This document shows, in pieces, positions 37,301 through 50,300 of a DNA stretch of 64,000 nt. Within the stretch, counting starts at the first letter, position 1. Each line of letters opens with the position of its first letter. The stretch is from contig NC_088786.1 of NCBI RefSeq assembly GCF_949628265.1, positions 15,252,001 to 15,316,000 on the forward strand, written 5' to 3'. Position numbers and translations under genes: made by a program. This DNA comes from Cloeon dipterum. Taxonomy: Eukaryota; Arthropoda; Insecta; Ephemeroptera; Baetidae. A model generated the notes under the pieces. The model saw only the letters and a program-made list of their open reading frames with translations, had not been told where the DNA came from and did no database searches.

Positions 37301-40300
37301 TGCAAAACAAAATCCATGCCATAGACTTGCTTACCTGCAGGGAGTTTTCAACCATTATTCACTGAATACGATTGACTGCATTTAACTGTCAAAGCAGATA
37401 GTAGAAATAAAAAAAGCGGCAATGTTGCCACCAATAACCATCCTCGCGAGAAAAAAATACCTCCTACAGATAGCTCTAAAGCCTAAATTTAAATTTTATT
37501 ATTGGAATCTATAAGAAGAGTTCCAACTTTGTTACGCAATCGTAAAAAATAACAAATATTCCACTTTGGTGAACGGGATTCTGATATGATCAATTAGAAA
37601 TTAGCCACACTGACTAGCGGTTTCTTTAAGTAAATATTTATTTTTATGTTAGAATCATTTCATCGTCAGTATCTTTTCATTTGAAAATCGAATGTTATTA
37701 TGTGCTCAGTCACCATCCTCCAGGAGACGCTTCCGGGAAAAGGAAGTAACATAGCTATGGCAACGCCGAGCGGCTGACTGGCTATTCGGCTAAACTCCAT
37801 CGGATTCTTGCCCCTCTCATTGTCAGTAATGGATTTTCTGCATAGAAACGCGCATTCTGCAGCCGATTCCATTGTAGTCGTCGTCTCCCCAGCTGTATAT
37901 CGGAATGAATCAGCCGCTCATTGAATGTCGTTCTGCCAGCGGGGAGGAGGAGGGTCGAAAGTGCGAAATGCACCTCGTTGTTAGCTTCGTCTGTCGCTGT
38001 GTTATCGCGCTGAGCGAGCGAGACGGCCACAAGAGTTAAGCGCGCGAGTTAGTCAAAAGTGGATCGGGCCGTGCTTTTGGTTGGCGGAGCGGCTCCTCTG
38101 CATCGAGGGACATGGACAAAATCAGATTGCGCCTCCTGGCATGGCGCACAAAGGAAAGGTTGGCTCGCTTTTTTAACTCGCCGGCCGGCCGGTGCGGTGT
38201 GGTGTGGTGAATGCATGCTCGCGGACGGGGGTCGATTTTCAGCCCTCTTTCCCTCTTACTCGAGCGTGAACTCAAGTACTGCGCCCGTACTACGGCACAC
38301 CGTGCTGTGCTCACTTGCTGGGACTTGAGAAAGCACTCCGCCGGGGGAAAAAGGTCGCGTCAGCTAGAATTTTGCTTTCTTCAGTTCACTAGCGCCGTGA
38401 ACCAGACAGCCTCTCATTTTCAACCGCCTCGAAAAAGAAAAAAAATCCGCATTGTTATAGCGGCTCTTCTTGGCAGGCTTATATTTTCCTGAAAAGATAA
38501 CGTGTCTCTTGTTTCGGTTTCGAAATCTTCCCCTCATTTTAGTTTAGTTTGCAATTTTGCCGGTAATATACAATTCTATCTCACTAAAGATTTAAAGAAA
38601 GAACAAGAGCATAATATCTACAAGCGTCTGTGTGGCCCAGACCAAAGGAATCGCGAATTTCCATCCACTGAATCTTCAAGTGCCAATCGAGAGTCAAAAA
38701 AGCGTCGTAGTTGACGTCACTTTTCGACACATGTGACGCAGTTTTCCCAAGAACTAAACATGTGTCTGTGTTGCCCACCAAGGAGTATTCTCTCGGGTTT
38801 CTCACTCTCTCAGTCTTCAGTCACTCACTCAGTCAGGCTGGCACAGGGGCTAGAAAAGGCACATTCGTGATTCCGGTCACGCTCTCAGCGTATGCCGCTG
38901 CCGCTCTCAGAATTTGTCAACAAAGCCCTTGACTAATCAGAGAATAATAAAGCAGGCAGCTAGTGTGAATCGACGCTGCCTCTATATCTCAACATTTTCC
39001 AAATGCAGTCATAGAGTGGCGATAAAGCGGTTGTTTAACCACAGTATCTCAAAAATAGCGCGTACCGCGATTATCTCGTCGAACAGCATCATCCTCGAAT
39101 AAATTAAAAAAACCGCGCCTCTGTGACCACCTAGAAATTCCAACAAAGGAGGAACTGGCTGATTTATTCCACGGGCTTGTCAGGAAACGTAAAATTTGTT
39201 CAATCGCAGTCAGAAATCTGCTTAATAAGCACGCTCGTTCGTTTAATTAAATTTCATCGCTGCTCTGACTAATTGCATGTTTAAAAACTTTTTTCCGCTT
39301 CCTTGCCATTTATATTATAATAATTAATAAAATTATTATTGTTAATACAAGTTTACTCGCTGGCAAAATATTAGAAAAAAAAGAATTCAAAAGACAATCT
39401 GCGCTTCCAATTAAGCTCACATTCCCTAATTGATCTAATTAATCTCACTTTGTAGCAGGTGTTCCACTTCGATCACATAATAGACACATCAGGCTTAAAA
39501 TAGAGCGTAATTTCAGGCGGCGGGACTCCCATGGGGGCCCAGTTCCATCAGGAGTCAATTTTGATTTACGGTAGTCTGCTGGAAGACATAAATCATCGCT
39601 ATGGCTGATAATAAAACGCGATTTGTGAGTCACATAAAACGCCAAAAACGTCTGCGGGCACATACAGCCGGACATACACATTTCGACCGCAGCAAAACTT
39701 ATTTTGAATTTTATTGCCGAAATAATGGAAAATTAATTACGACTGTTCGGTAATTTCATGCCTTTTTACTACTGCGGAACATCATTAACGGTCCATTAAA
39801 CGTAATCAGGATTAAAAGTGCCAAATTTTGGAGTCGAAATGAGCTCAGCCTGGCCTCTGGCCTTCGTGCGAGCATCAGAAATTTTGAGAGACGAAGTTCA
39901 GACGCGCTCCAGAGTGGGCGCTGGAAAAATAAACTCGGGGCACAAAAACGCGCGAGCGGTGAGAAATTATTTTAAGTGCATCGCGACGAGAATTGGCTGC
40001 TGCTCTCGCGGACCAAAAAAGATGAGCCGTGACGTCAGCGGCGCTTAGAAATAATGTGTGTTATATTTATTTCCACGTCGCGCATAATGCACTTCACTTA
40101 CACACGTTGCGACCGATAAAAGCGCGCTTGCATGCCAATAGAGCAACTATACAAATTGATCGGCGTGCTGCAGCCAATTATGCTAATTGAGTGCGCTGCT
40201 GCGCTTGACCAGATTGGACAAATGAAAAGGGTCGCCGAGTTGCAATCTAAAGACTTATTTACATGACCGGCTCGATTTTAATTAGAGCTGGAATCCGATA

Positions 40301-41344
40301 TTCGGTCTGGTCGGGAAAAAAGCTGCTACGTGAGACTAGAACATCCACGCACTGCTTAATTAAGTAAGATGAGAGTGGATTACGTTTTTGCTGCTCTATG
40401 GGAGCACACGTAAATCATCAGTGAGCACGAATTAGAATGGTAATGAGCCGAGGCCATCCTAAATTTCAAATAATATTTTCATTGTACGTGAGTAGGAAAT
40501 AGGGACGTTTCGTCTGGAAAGCTTTTTTGCTGTATACAGTCTATGTTGTTTCAAAAATTTGTTTTGACGAGATTAATGTTAACTATAGTTATTTTTGTTT
40601 GAAGTCTTTTACAAACGGACATTATCAGCCTCATATCGTACGATTTGATTCACAGTCAGCCGCAAATGAGTGATTTTTTATTATTTGGACACGCGAATTT
40701 GCACAAAGGCATTAAAGATGGGCAAATAAAGTTTCTTGAAAACATTCATTATTTTAAATCGTTCAAACGCTGATTGCACTTTAGCCAATTTTGTTATTAT
40801 ATTTCAAGCATTTGCAACTCTCCGAAATAACTTGTTTTGAACTAGGTGTCATGTTAACAAATACAAGTAAACGTAATAAAGCGAGCAACAAATTGGAATT
40901 TTTGTGCTCTCCCAATATTTGGAATTGGATTTCTCAATTCCAAAGTTACAAAGAATTTCAGTATCTTACATAACATATTGAGCCAAGACTCATTTTCCTG
41001 CAGTTGAAAAAGACATTCTTAACTTGTGACGTGACTTCAGGGCTTTTAATGTTCAATCAGAGGACAAAATTGGAACGCGACCAAACGAAAAAAAACAACG
41101 TCTTTGGCACAAAAGCTCTCCTTTATTCATTCTGATGGAGTAGTTGGATAAGTGAAATTCCATATTCAGCAAAGCGAGCGAACAAATAAATTTAACGAGA
41201 CGAGCACTTATTCACGTTTGCTCAAGCGGCATGAAATTTATGTATTCGACTGCATCTGGACACATAATGAACGCGTGTGTTTGTTTGTGTGCTGTGCACG
41301 CATCCATGTGTACATATTTATTGATCGAATGTTGAATTCCTCAG
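34362..41344 (+). other. 7.0-kb 5'-UTR intron of Spec2 (predicted)
   Basis: No coding exon seen. A GC-richer stretch at about 37850-38350 could hold an alternative first exon or an enhancer. Otherwise AT-rich. Confidence 0.35.
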
Positions 41345-41349
41345 GGCCA

Positions 41350-41358
41350 ATGGTGTGA
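41350..41358 (+). promoter_or_regulatory. Two-codon upstream ORF (Met-Val-stop) before Spec2
   Basis: ATG GTG TGA ends two bases before the Spec2 start codon and lies in the same predicted exon. A minimal uORF this close would favour re-initiation or leaky scanning at the main start. Function is inferred only from position. Confidence 0.5.
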
Positions 41359-41360
41359 CC

Positions 41361-41438
41361 ATGAGTCTGCGAAGCAGGGGCGTTGGTTCCGGAGACCTGT
41401 GGCTGCAGTGGTTCTCGTGCTGCGTCACCCAGCACCAG
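41361..41438 (+). CDS. Spec2: Spec2 coding exon 1
   Basis: 26 codons from ATG to the donor GTAAAC, phase 0. The untranslated part of the same exon probably starts at 41345 after aattcctcag. WLQWFSCCV corresponds to the FWLCFNCCI segment of human CDC42SE2. Confidence 0.88.
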
Positions 41439-42312
41439 GTAAACCGCCGAGCTTATCTCTCACCTGACGATTGTTCCACCTTAATTCGCCGGCTTCATTT
41501 GGCTTATCAACCTCAGCATGCCTCCGCGGAAGTTCCCTTTGTGCGCGCTGAGTAAACTTTCAAGTCGCTCAAGCAGATAAAACGATTATTGCACTAGGTT
41601 GACTCTATATAAAACACAAATTTTACATTTGAGTGCACTTAAATTAGCTGCGAAGTTAAAAATTTAATGAAAAAATTCCTGTTTGTTAAATACAAAAATT
41701 GTGCATTGTTACATACATAAAGAAAGTTTCCTTTGCGTAATCAGATAATATTTTTTACAAATTGAAGTTTAACTGTAAAATTAAAAATCTAAATGTAGTT
41801 AAACATGAAGTAGTCATCATGTAGGTTGAATAATTATTGTTGAAAATATTTGTCATATATATAATAATGCTTTGTTATATTTTTGTTAAGTTCTGGATGT
41901 GGATGTATGGGGCACAGTTGCCCTGCTGATCCGTAATAAACCAAATTTGAATCTATATATCTCCAATATTAATTTTAATGCAACTCTAGTAGATGGCACT
42001 GTGAAAACAATGATCTCATGCACTTTGTCATTTCAGAGGCCACCGCCAAGAAGGCGAATCGACCGATCAATGATTGGCAACCCGACAAACTTTCAGCACA
42101 CTGGCCACATCGGCTCTGGTGACATTTCAAGAGACACCGGCAGGCTCAATGCTCTTCAGAGTCAAATGCAGAGCAAGGGTGGCTACGAAATGGCCGTCAA
42201 GGTGATATTTCAAACTTTGAATCCCCTTTTAAATTCGAAATAATTAAGAGTATACTCCAACTGACCGTATTAGCAAGAAGTAAATTAGTTGAACTCATTT
42301 CAGGCATGCTAG
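41361..42312 (+). CDS. Spec2: CDC42 small effector protein (Spec2/CDC42SE family)
   Basis: Exons 41361-41438, 42037-42201 and 42304-42312 give about 83 residues, close to human CDC42SE2 (84). The N-terminal part ends LWLQWFSCCVTQHQ, with the paired Cys (20, 21) that are palmitoylated in the family and anchor it to the plasma membrane. Next come a basic stretch RPPPRRR and the CRIB motif IDRSMIGNPTNF, then HTGHIGSGD, at about 34-55, which binds GTP-loaded Cdc42. Family members modulate Cdc42 signalling to actin. The conserved MQSKGGYE follows. The last exon is the least certain part: the favoured one adds Ala-Cys and a stop. A two-codon upstream ORF precedes the start. Confidence 0.9.
42037..42201 (+). 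CDS. Spec2: Spec2 coding exon 2, CRIB motif
   Basis: 55 codons in phase 0 between acceptor tcatttcag and donor GTGATA. IDRSMIGNPTNF with HTGHIGSGD, and QMQSKGGYE, are almost identical to the family core. If the donor were not used, translation would run another 13 codons to a stop at 42243. Confidence 0.92.
42304..42312 (+). CDS. Spec2: Spec2 terminal coding exon (Ala-Cys-stop), favoured model
   Basis: After a 102-bp intron, acceptor gaactcatttcag gives GCA TGC TAG, so the protein would end in MAVKAC. Two alternatives exist: read-through to 42243, or an acceptor at about 42528 that adds ten residues (KMWTNHNEIS). The favoured choice rests on the strongest nearby acceptor and a length equal to the family norm. 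Confidence 0.5.
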   Translation, partial: AC

Positions 42313-42674
42313 CAGCAGCGAATAAGACTTGAAAACTGAGAGATGAAGCAACGCCATACAATTTTTTACCCTCAGATGTGATCTGAAAGGACACAGTCAG
42401 TGTTGTTGTTATCAATATTGTTGGATTGAGTGTGATTTCCTGGCTGAGAAATGTATCAATCATTGTGCATTTAAACGCGAATAGTTCTTTGTGTAATTAG
42501 TTGTGCGTCCTGTGTATGACTTTGCAGAAAATGTGGACGAATCATAATGAAATAAGTTAGTGTATTAATGTTACTAAAATCTCCCATAACATAGATAATA
42601 GATTAACGAGTTAGCTACAAAAATTAATTGTTTAATTTATTTAAACGCCAATTTTAAGAAAAAATGTGGTGTCC

Positions 42675-42680
42675 AATAAA
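42675..42680 (+). terminator. AATAAA polyadenylation signal of Spec2
   Basis: AATAAA in the context GTCCAATAAACATTG, about 360 bp after the favoured Spec2 stop. It is compatible with any of the three candidate gene ends. Confidence 0.45.
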
Positions 42681-42699
42681 CATTGACGAAAATGTAATT

Positions 42700-43466
42700 T
42701 GAAACCGAGAAATTTGTGTATTTTCATTAATTTACCAATATGTATTTCAGTGTCAGTTAAAGCAAAGCGGATCATTAATGAACTGAACTATATTTTTAGG
42801 ATATCTGTGCTGTTAAGAATTTTTCTTGTTTTGGATCTATGTCTTGTTGGTCAGTGTCTGTACAACTGCTGATAACTTCAACAAACTATAGAAAACTCAT
42901 GGCTTTTTAAATAGTGTTTGAAGACAAGATGGGCAGCAAAAATGAAATTTTAAAGATTTTAATATGATCATAGTTTATTCAAAAGTAGCTGTTTTGGCCC
43001 TCACGCTACATCGGAATAGCTAAATCTGCAAAACAAACCAAATCAAAGAAATATTTGCAGAGGATTCTGAATCATCGGTCTTTGACAATGAAACTAACGC
43101 AACACCTCTCATATGGATTACTACAAATAATTAAAAGACAAAGAGTGAAAAAAGAGAATATTTTGTCAACTTCTCACATTGTTTGATCTTTGGAAGGTGA
43201 TGGGTAGGAAAATATTGGGGAAGGTGAGAAATGCTACAACACTCATTATTTAAATTTTATTTAAATTAAAATTGACCATCTCTGCATTTCACATAAAATG
43301 TAGCTAAGAATAAATTTGATTTTTTAGAATATGTACTTTAAATGCTGTACAAAATACATTATTACATATCCCTTTGATTTGGAACGCAAGGGGTTATTTC
43401 TATACTTACTATAACAAATTACCTCTAATCACGCATAGTATTCACAGAAGCATCAAATACGGTCAT

Positions 43467-43553
<87 letters not shown>

Positions 43554-46500
43554 TATTATAAAACAAACAATATTGTGTACAACTGATTTTATGATAGAAG
43601 TATACATGGATCAATTTTGTTCACTATTGTCTGAGAGGCCTGCGAAAGACTGGTTTTGTTTTTATCGCAGACAAAGAAATGATAATAGACTAATATATCT
43701 TCACTCTGCATGGATTACATTCACACAAAGACAGAGATTCACAGTGAAAATTATTGTTTAAAACAACAAATCAGACAGAGGCATGTCTCGAGAGCGCGTA
43801 CCTACGGTCAGCACTGTGTTGAATTTAAAATTTTATGAACTTACTTAAATTACATATTTTATTTCATCAAAGCATCAAGTTGCAGTAACCAATTAAAATA
43901 AAAAGACCATAAAAACCTTTAAAAAAGGATATACAACTTAGATATATATGTATGCAACGCTCTTATATCACAGCTTAATGGTTTTTTAAATTTATGATCA
44001 CGATCAGGTCTTGAATCGAAACATTATGGTGGTTGCATTCCACTTTCCATTATAGAAAGATATCCCAAGGCTAGCTTGCTGTTTCTTGCAGTCGGTGCAT
44101 CTAGTGGCATAGCCAAAAGCTAATTCATCCAAGAAAGAGAGTGCGCAAGCCATTACCCCTCGGAACAAATTCATCCCGCGTTTCCGCAGCGGGCAAAGAA
44201 TGTCAGAGGAAGGCGTCTCTCTCTCAGGCAACAATGGAGAGCGCACTGGGATTAGATGCGGCTTGTTTGCTCGCCCGCGTTGCATGTTTTGTATCGTCCG
44301 TCGCTTGAGGGCATCGGCCGAGAGCGTGCGGGGGCGTTCGCCCTGCTCGCGCCAATCTGGACCAAGCGAAGCGAGCGCACAACAAGAGGCACACCAACCA
44401 CACAGCAATCATGATTTAGATAGCTTTGTGGAACTCAGCCACTTATTTAGCTTTCGCTGATATCAAAAGCATCTACACACTGCATTTTAGATGCGCTGGC
44501 TGTTCCCATAAAGCGCTGACGGCGAATTCGACCCGCTTTACCAGGAATAACATCAAAAGTAAAAGAGAAAGTGGCTTCTGAAGATACTGAAAATGTTGAT
44601 TTCATGCCAAAATTTTAAATTTTTTTTTAGTTTAGTGTTGTAGATATAGATATTCCCAACCAAGGAATTTTCACCGTTCGCCATTTCCCCATGTTGTGGA
44701 TTTTCGTGATGTTATGTAGTCATAAAATATTCATACTCGGTGATGCCAGTTGGAATACAAAGCTAAGCACTATATAATTTATACCTCCATCCCAGTGACC
44801 TTTCCTGTTTCCACACTAATAACGAAGCAGGCCAATTCCACGTCTGTTTTACAGCCGAAAACAACAACTGACTGAACTTGATAGCCCTCTTTTCGGCTTC
44901 ATTCGCGCACAGAAACGACTCAAACGACTGTGAGGGATGGTCCGTGTTTGTGCGCGAGCACTTTGAGGGAAAAACAACACAAATAGTCACCGTCCATTGT
45001 TTAAATTGACAACGTCACCGTCGCCTCTTTTTTATGGGAGAGCCAAAGAGCAGCTTCAGCCTTAGTAGCTTAATATTGCATGCACGTCGAGAACAACCCT
45101 TGGCTTGAAAAGGTCTTCTCTTAACGCTGGAAATCTCGGTGGATAGGATGCAAAAGGGATGCCGAGCGCGTGTAAAAGCAATCGCAAAGTTCGCCTTTCA
45201 AAGTTGCCGTCTGGAGACACACGCGCCCGCGCGCGCGTTGAGAGAAAAATCGAGTTTCTTGCGAGCAATATGTTTCTCTTGTGATGAAAGGGAGATTTGC
45301 ACCGAAGCCGGAGTTCACTCATTGCAGTGTGGAAAAAATTTATATCCAGCAATTTCTGCTGAGTGAGCAGAGACAAGTAGGCCAGAGCCAGTCAGAACGA
45401 AAATTATAAGTCTGTAGTGTTGCGACGGCTGATTTCCTCTTTCCTCTTGCTCGAGTACTTGTGCCTGCAGTGCGGTATGTTTACCAAAGTTTTGATTAAA
45501 ATGACGTAATTTCAACCTACAATAAATTCTTATGAAGAAAAAGGAATGAATTCTTCGTAATGTGGCGCCTTTTCTAAGAACTTATGGCATTCTCTTACGA
45601 CATAACATAAATTATAACGAAAAAGTGCAAGACGTGCCACGACCGGAGGCACTTTCATTATCCCACAACATAACCAAGCCGCGTCCTAATCATTTATGTG
45701 GCCGGCGCGACAAGTTCATTTGCACAGCTTGTCATCTCTAGAGGGCAATGAGTTGCAAACGCGCAAAACGAGAAGGGACGACGAGCTGCTTTGGAAAGGG
45801 AGCGAGCTGGGCATATGGATGAATGCGATGAAATTGCCTCGATTCAGAGTGTTTCAGGGAAAAGCGGTCGTCGTTGCATTCGCGCCGAAGGAAGCACTTT
45901 TCATCGCAACCGTTCTGGACAAAACACATAAACGAGACAATCTTCGTTCTCTTCCGATGCGGGTTTGGCGCTCGCCGTGGAAGCGGTGGCGATTTTGTTC
46001 GAGGTGAGCCCCATCGCGGTAAGCGCAGTCCACCGACCCCGTCGCTGCCCTATTGGGATCAACAAATGGCATATCCACTGCTCGGCCGACGCTTCACACT
46101 ATACATTTCATTAAAGAGAACGCGATGTTCGAAGGAACACTCGCGAGAAAGAATCGCGGCCGCACGCGATGGATGCATTCATTGCAAATAAAATATAACA
46201 ATTAGCTCACGCAGCTGATGTTTTTTTAAGAAAGAAAAATTCAAATAAATAATTCAAGATTGAATAACTCATTGCGTTGATCAAGACTTTCGATTATTAT
46301 TTTAAATCCTTTTTGGACAACATTCGTCCACCCCTTTTTGTTTAGGTCAACGTTTAATTATGAGAACCACTAATAATTTATCTTATTCAACATCTTTTTA
46401 TTTTTTTCTGTCTCAATTAATCCTTATAACAGTCAATCCTTACAGTAATTGTGAGATAAAATACATATAAACCCTGACAAATATGTCAAAGCATCGGTAA

Positions 46501-46859
46501 ACAAAACTAGATGCCAAAATGATTGGTGGAGTATGAAATAAAAAAAATTTGTTTCATTTTAATTATTCATGGTGCTTTTTCATATTTTGTACCACCTATA
46601 CGTTAGAGTCCCCTTTTTAACTTTTCTCGTCAAAGCATGCAAAAAATTATTCAAGCTCTTTGAAAGCCTTTGAAGTGCCACTACATAAAGAGAACAAATT
46701 TTTAATTTAATCAATCTGCAAACTCCAACACGCGCAATCTCTCCCATCTTCAAAGGCAGAGGCGGACGTAATTCCCAATTCTACGCAGTGTCGAAGCAAA
46801 ACGAAATCCGATTGAAATGTATATGCAACCGGCTCGTCAGGCGGGTCGAGCGGGTGGCG
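42700..46859. other. Intergenic, no gene recognised
   Basis: Contains the second AT microsatellite and scattered GC-richer parts (about 44200-44400 and 45150-45300) whose open frames match no family. Confidence 0.45.
43475..43550. repeat. (AT)n microsatellite, about 38 units
   Basis: Uninterrupted AT dinucleotides downstream of Spec2, second such array in the window and of similar length. Confidence 0.97.
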
Positions 46860-47096
46860 TAGCTGCGAAAGCCTAGGCGTTTCGTTGCAACCGCGGTCCC
46901 AGAAGGCCGGTGGCGGCGATTCCCTTTTCCGGGCCGGACCAAGAGAAAAAGAAGGGCTCTTGGGAGCGTTCCTCAGGACGAGTGCGCGCGCACCCTTGCG
47001 AGCGGCGGCATCTGACAGGCCGGCGGGGTGAGCGAGCGAACGAGCGGCAGTGGAGCAGGATGCGTCGCCACCGCCGGCCGCCCCGTGCCCTCCTAG
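46860..47096 (+). promoter_or_regulatory. GC-rich block: probable promoter and untranslated first exon
   Basis: A GC- and CpG-rich segment inside AT-rich DNA that ends GCCCTCCTAG followed by the strong donor GTGAGC. A microexon with good splice sites follows 172 bp later. This pattern is usual for the first exon of a broadly expressed gene. The start of transcription is not resolved. Confidence 0.4.
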
Positions 47097-47268
47097 GTGA
47101 GCCCTAACGCGAGCGCATACACGAACGGACGTGGAAGCGCGTGACCCGATCTTGTTGCCCCTGTCTGTCAAAGCCAGATGTCTGCTTTCCTTTCATTTTT
47201 CACCCCGGCACGCCTCCAACGCGCTCTCTTTTTTGCCATGTTCAAATGTTTTCTGTTTTTTGTCACAG

Positions 47269-47302
47269 GCAGATGCCGAGAGATAAACCGACGACCGTAG
47301 AG
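47269..47302 (+). other. Predicted 34-bp microexon of an unidentified gene
   Basis: Flanked by acceptor tttttgtcacag and donor GTGAGT, both strong. It contains ATG at 47273 followed by PRDKPTTVE, which stays open into the next candidate exon at 63948. It could also be an untranslated exon. Joined to Spec2 it would give ADAER and a stop, but closer Spec2 ends exist. Confidence 0.4.
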
Positions 47303-50300
47303 GTGAGTACCTATACGCTTTCTCTCGAAGAGCTTATTCTTTTTTTGTATTCGGAGCTAAATTTGGATCGTTTTGCTCTTCTTACGTGATGCTTCACTTG
47401 CCTCATTATTCATGCACGGTTTCACATGGCAGCAATTAAATTATACACTGATTCTGAGGAGATGATCAATATACACGCAGCCTCCTTCTTTAAATTGAAA
47501 GTGGAGATACCGTCTTCGTTTCAATGTTAATACGATGTGCGTATAAAAGCTATGGCTTTTGAGTAGCAATATCTGAGAGTAATAAATGCCGTTAAAAATT
47601 TAAATGTCAATCACCACCTGGATTCAAAAATAGACATCAATTTGTGCGAAGCATGGTTTAGTCACACACCGATGGACATAATTGTCATGTCATGATAGTC
47701 AACAAAAACATCGCTTCAATATCGCAAGGCGCTTTCTATAAAACTGATGCCATTATTGCATATTCGCACAATGAATAATCATCACACTGCAGTCATTTTG
47801 TGTATTGAACGCTACCATTTGCAGCTGATAACTGAATTTTGTTAACGTTCCTGTGAGCATAGATTTATCGATATTTACAATCTAAATTTGAGTGCTCACA
47901 GGTCCGAAGAAAATAGATTTTAAGAGTATTTTCAGTGAATCGCAATATTTGCCATACGTTAGTTTCTTACTTTTGATTAACGAATCGTATTTAGCGATTC
48001 AGAAATTAGTTTAAGCCTCACCCTTACTCTGAAGTAAGACATTCACAAAACATTGTGAGAAATGATCTTATTCTATATTAACAAAAGTTAAACAAATAAA
48101 ATATGAATGCCATCATGAAAGTTTTCTAGTTTATAGAAATATTTTCCATTAATTGTGACTTAAGCTTACAGTTTTTATTTTATTTATTTATTTTTTGGTC
48201 AGATCTCAGACCAATGACAAAAACAGACAACCGTAATCACGGGGAGGAACTGAAAAATACTATTTTTCTTGCGAACAACCTGTGAAGGTCATAACTAATT
48301 TTTCTTTCTTAACATGGCCATGGAATATTTTTTGATTTAGCCAAAGTGTTTATTCAACCAATGTTTCTTATTGTAAGTTAAAAATATTAAATTACACACA
48401 TACACTTGTAGCTAGTCCTGAAGGACATTCCGAAAATATCAACTAAGTTTTTGTTATATTGTAGCTCCACCAAATTAAAAGTGACCTTTCTTTGTAGATT
48501 TAAACACGCATGCCACTCGTGAAGATACAATTGCACGATAGAGCTTATTGGTGGTTCGCGACCTTTCAATGCACGGATAATATGAACTGCGTTATGGTTT
48601 CATGCCAAACAGTCTGATAGTTACGTAAGACCATTGGGAACCGTATATCCACAAGAAAAATGCGCTATTAGGACAAGGCCAACGGCTACATGCGATCCCG
48701 ATTTGGTGCTCCACTAATGATCACCTAATTGCGTGATCAGACCTCTCTCAAAATAATGAGGCAGACGGATAATTTCTATGGACATTTCGATGGCACAGTG
48801 TTTTAGATTTCGTTCGCCAGTTGAAAGAAGAGGCTTATCACCTGATTGTTGTGCGCGCAACAATAGTCTCTCGGCGATTTGCATGCTCTCGTGGCCTGAA
48901 AAACAACAGAGTTCTTTATCTTTTCCTTCTACTATTTCGGGACGCGGAATCGAGCCGCGGCACGCAATGGTACATTTTGTCGCTCCCTTGTCAGCCAAGT
49001 TGGGCACATTTGGTGCGCCCGCGGCCAATCGCAAATTGCTTCATCTCATTTCAAAGCGGCACCGCCTCGTCAGACCGCCAATCAACCGCAAAATGACGCC
49101 GCGCGTATCAATTTGCATGAGCCGAAATTCCGCTCTGCACCTCTGTCGCAACGTCCCGTGTGCATGAAGTTCCAATTAGCAAAAAGCCAAGGCATTAACG
49201 GAACAAGAAGTGTGCATAAGTGACGGCGTGCGAAACTCGAAATAAAACTTCACGCTGGTCCGCCTGCGGGCTGCCGGGTAAATGAAATTAGTTTCATCCG
49301 TTCCTCCAGAGAACTTAATTTCCGAGTGGGCTTTTACGAAAGTTTGGCAAAGAACAACTTCCACGGAACAATTTGCATAGATAAGTTTTTAGGATAGAAA
49401 CAACTTAGGCTAGTTACTGATAGAAGCTTCAATTATGGAAAAAACTTTTGCTTAAGGAAAATTTAATTTCAAATGTCTTCAAAATTAGATGCTTGAATTG
49501 AGCAACAGAGCGCAGAGCGCAAAAAGTATCAACTGCATTAAAACAAAATTTATGGGTTCAGAAATTTGTAACTGATTCCAAATCATATTTTATTTTGTAA
49601 GACAAAGAACAAAAAATGAATCGATTTGTGTAGCACATTATGTATTTATTTCACAGTTTAGTTTAAAAATAAAAAAATTTCAAGAAGAAGAATATGCGAT
49701 GTCAAAAGTTAATTGTTGATCATCTTTGTACTTTTAGTTTTTAAAGCCCTTTTCATTCTCATGTACCTCCATTCTTGTGAAGCTCTTTAAAAACCATTAA
49801 ACAAATTGGAATGACCTATTTCCAGTTAGCATCATTGAGAGATGACCGTTGATCAAAGAGAAAGTTGAATCTGTGCACTCTACTAATGGATTGGTTTAGC
49901 TTAACAAGCACTCCCGCATTAGTCACTGATATCTTCTCTGAACCAAAACTTGAAAGCACAAGTGCTTCAACAGTTGCTACAGCTAGTTACACGTTACTCT
50001 GCGGGGGATTTCAAAGTCCAAAACAAGCCACTGCTGCCAACCCAGTACCACAAAACTTCCCTGGTTTGGTCACGCGCATTATTGTTAACTTGAGCAAATC
50101 TAGCGCTCTGCCCTAACGTAAGTTGATTCTGGTAGTACAGAGACTACAGAGTGAAAAATGCACACAATTCAATTTCCTCTCGAGCTTGCTGCCGGCAGCG
50201 ATGAATTTAACGCAATTACGTCTGCGAAATGCAAGTTTGTGTTGCAGCGCGCTCGTCGGAGAGGCGAATAACAAATGTTTGCGCCGCAATAAAAGCGAGC

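Noticed and set aside
46707..47171. 154-residue minus-strand open frame
   Set aside because: Lies across the GC-rich promoter-like block; open only because of high GC. Better explained as a first exon on the plus strand.
47269..47302. Microexon as the last Spec2 exon (ADAER and stop)
   Set aside because: Phase fits, but it is 5 kb away, has a strong donor right after the stop, and closer acceptors give family-length proteins.
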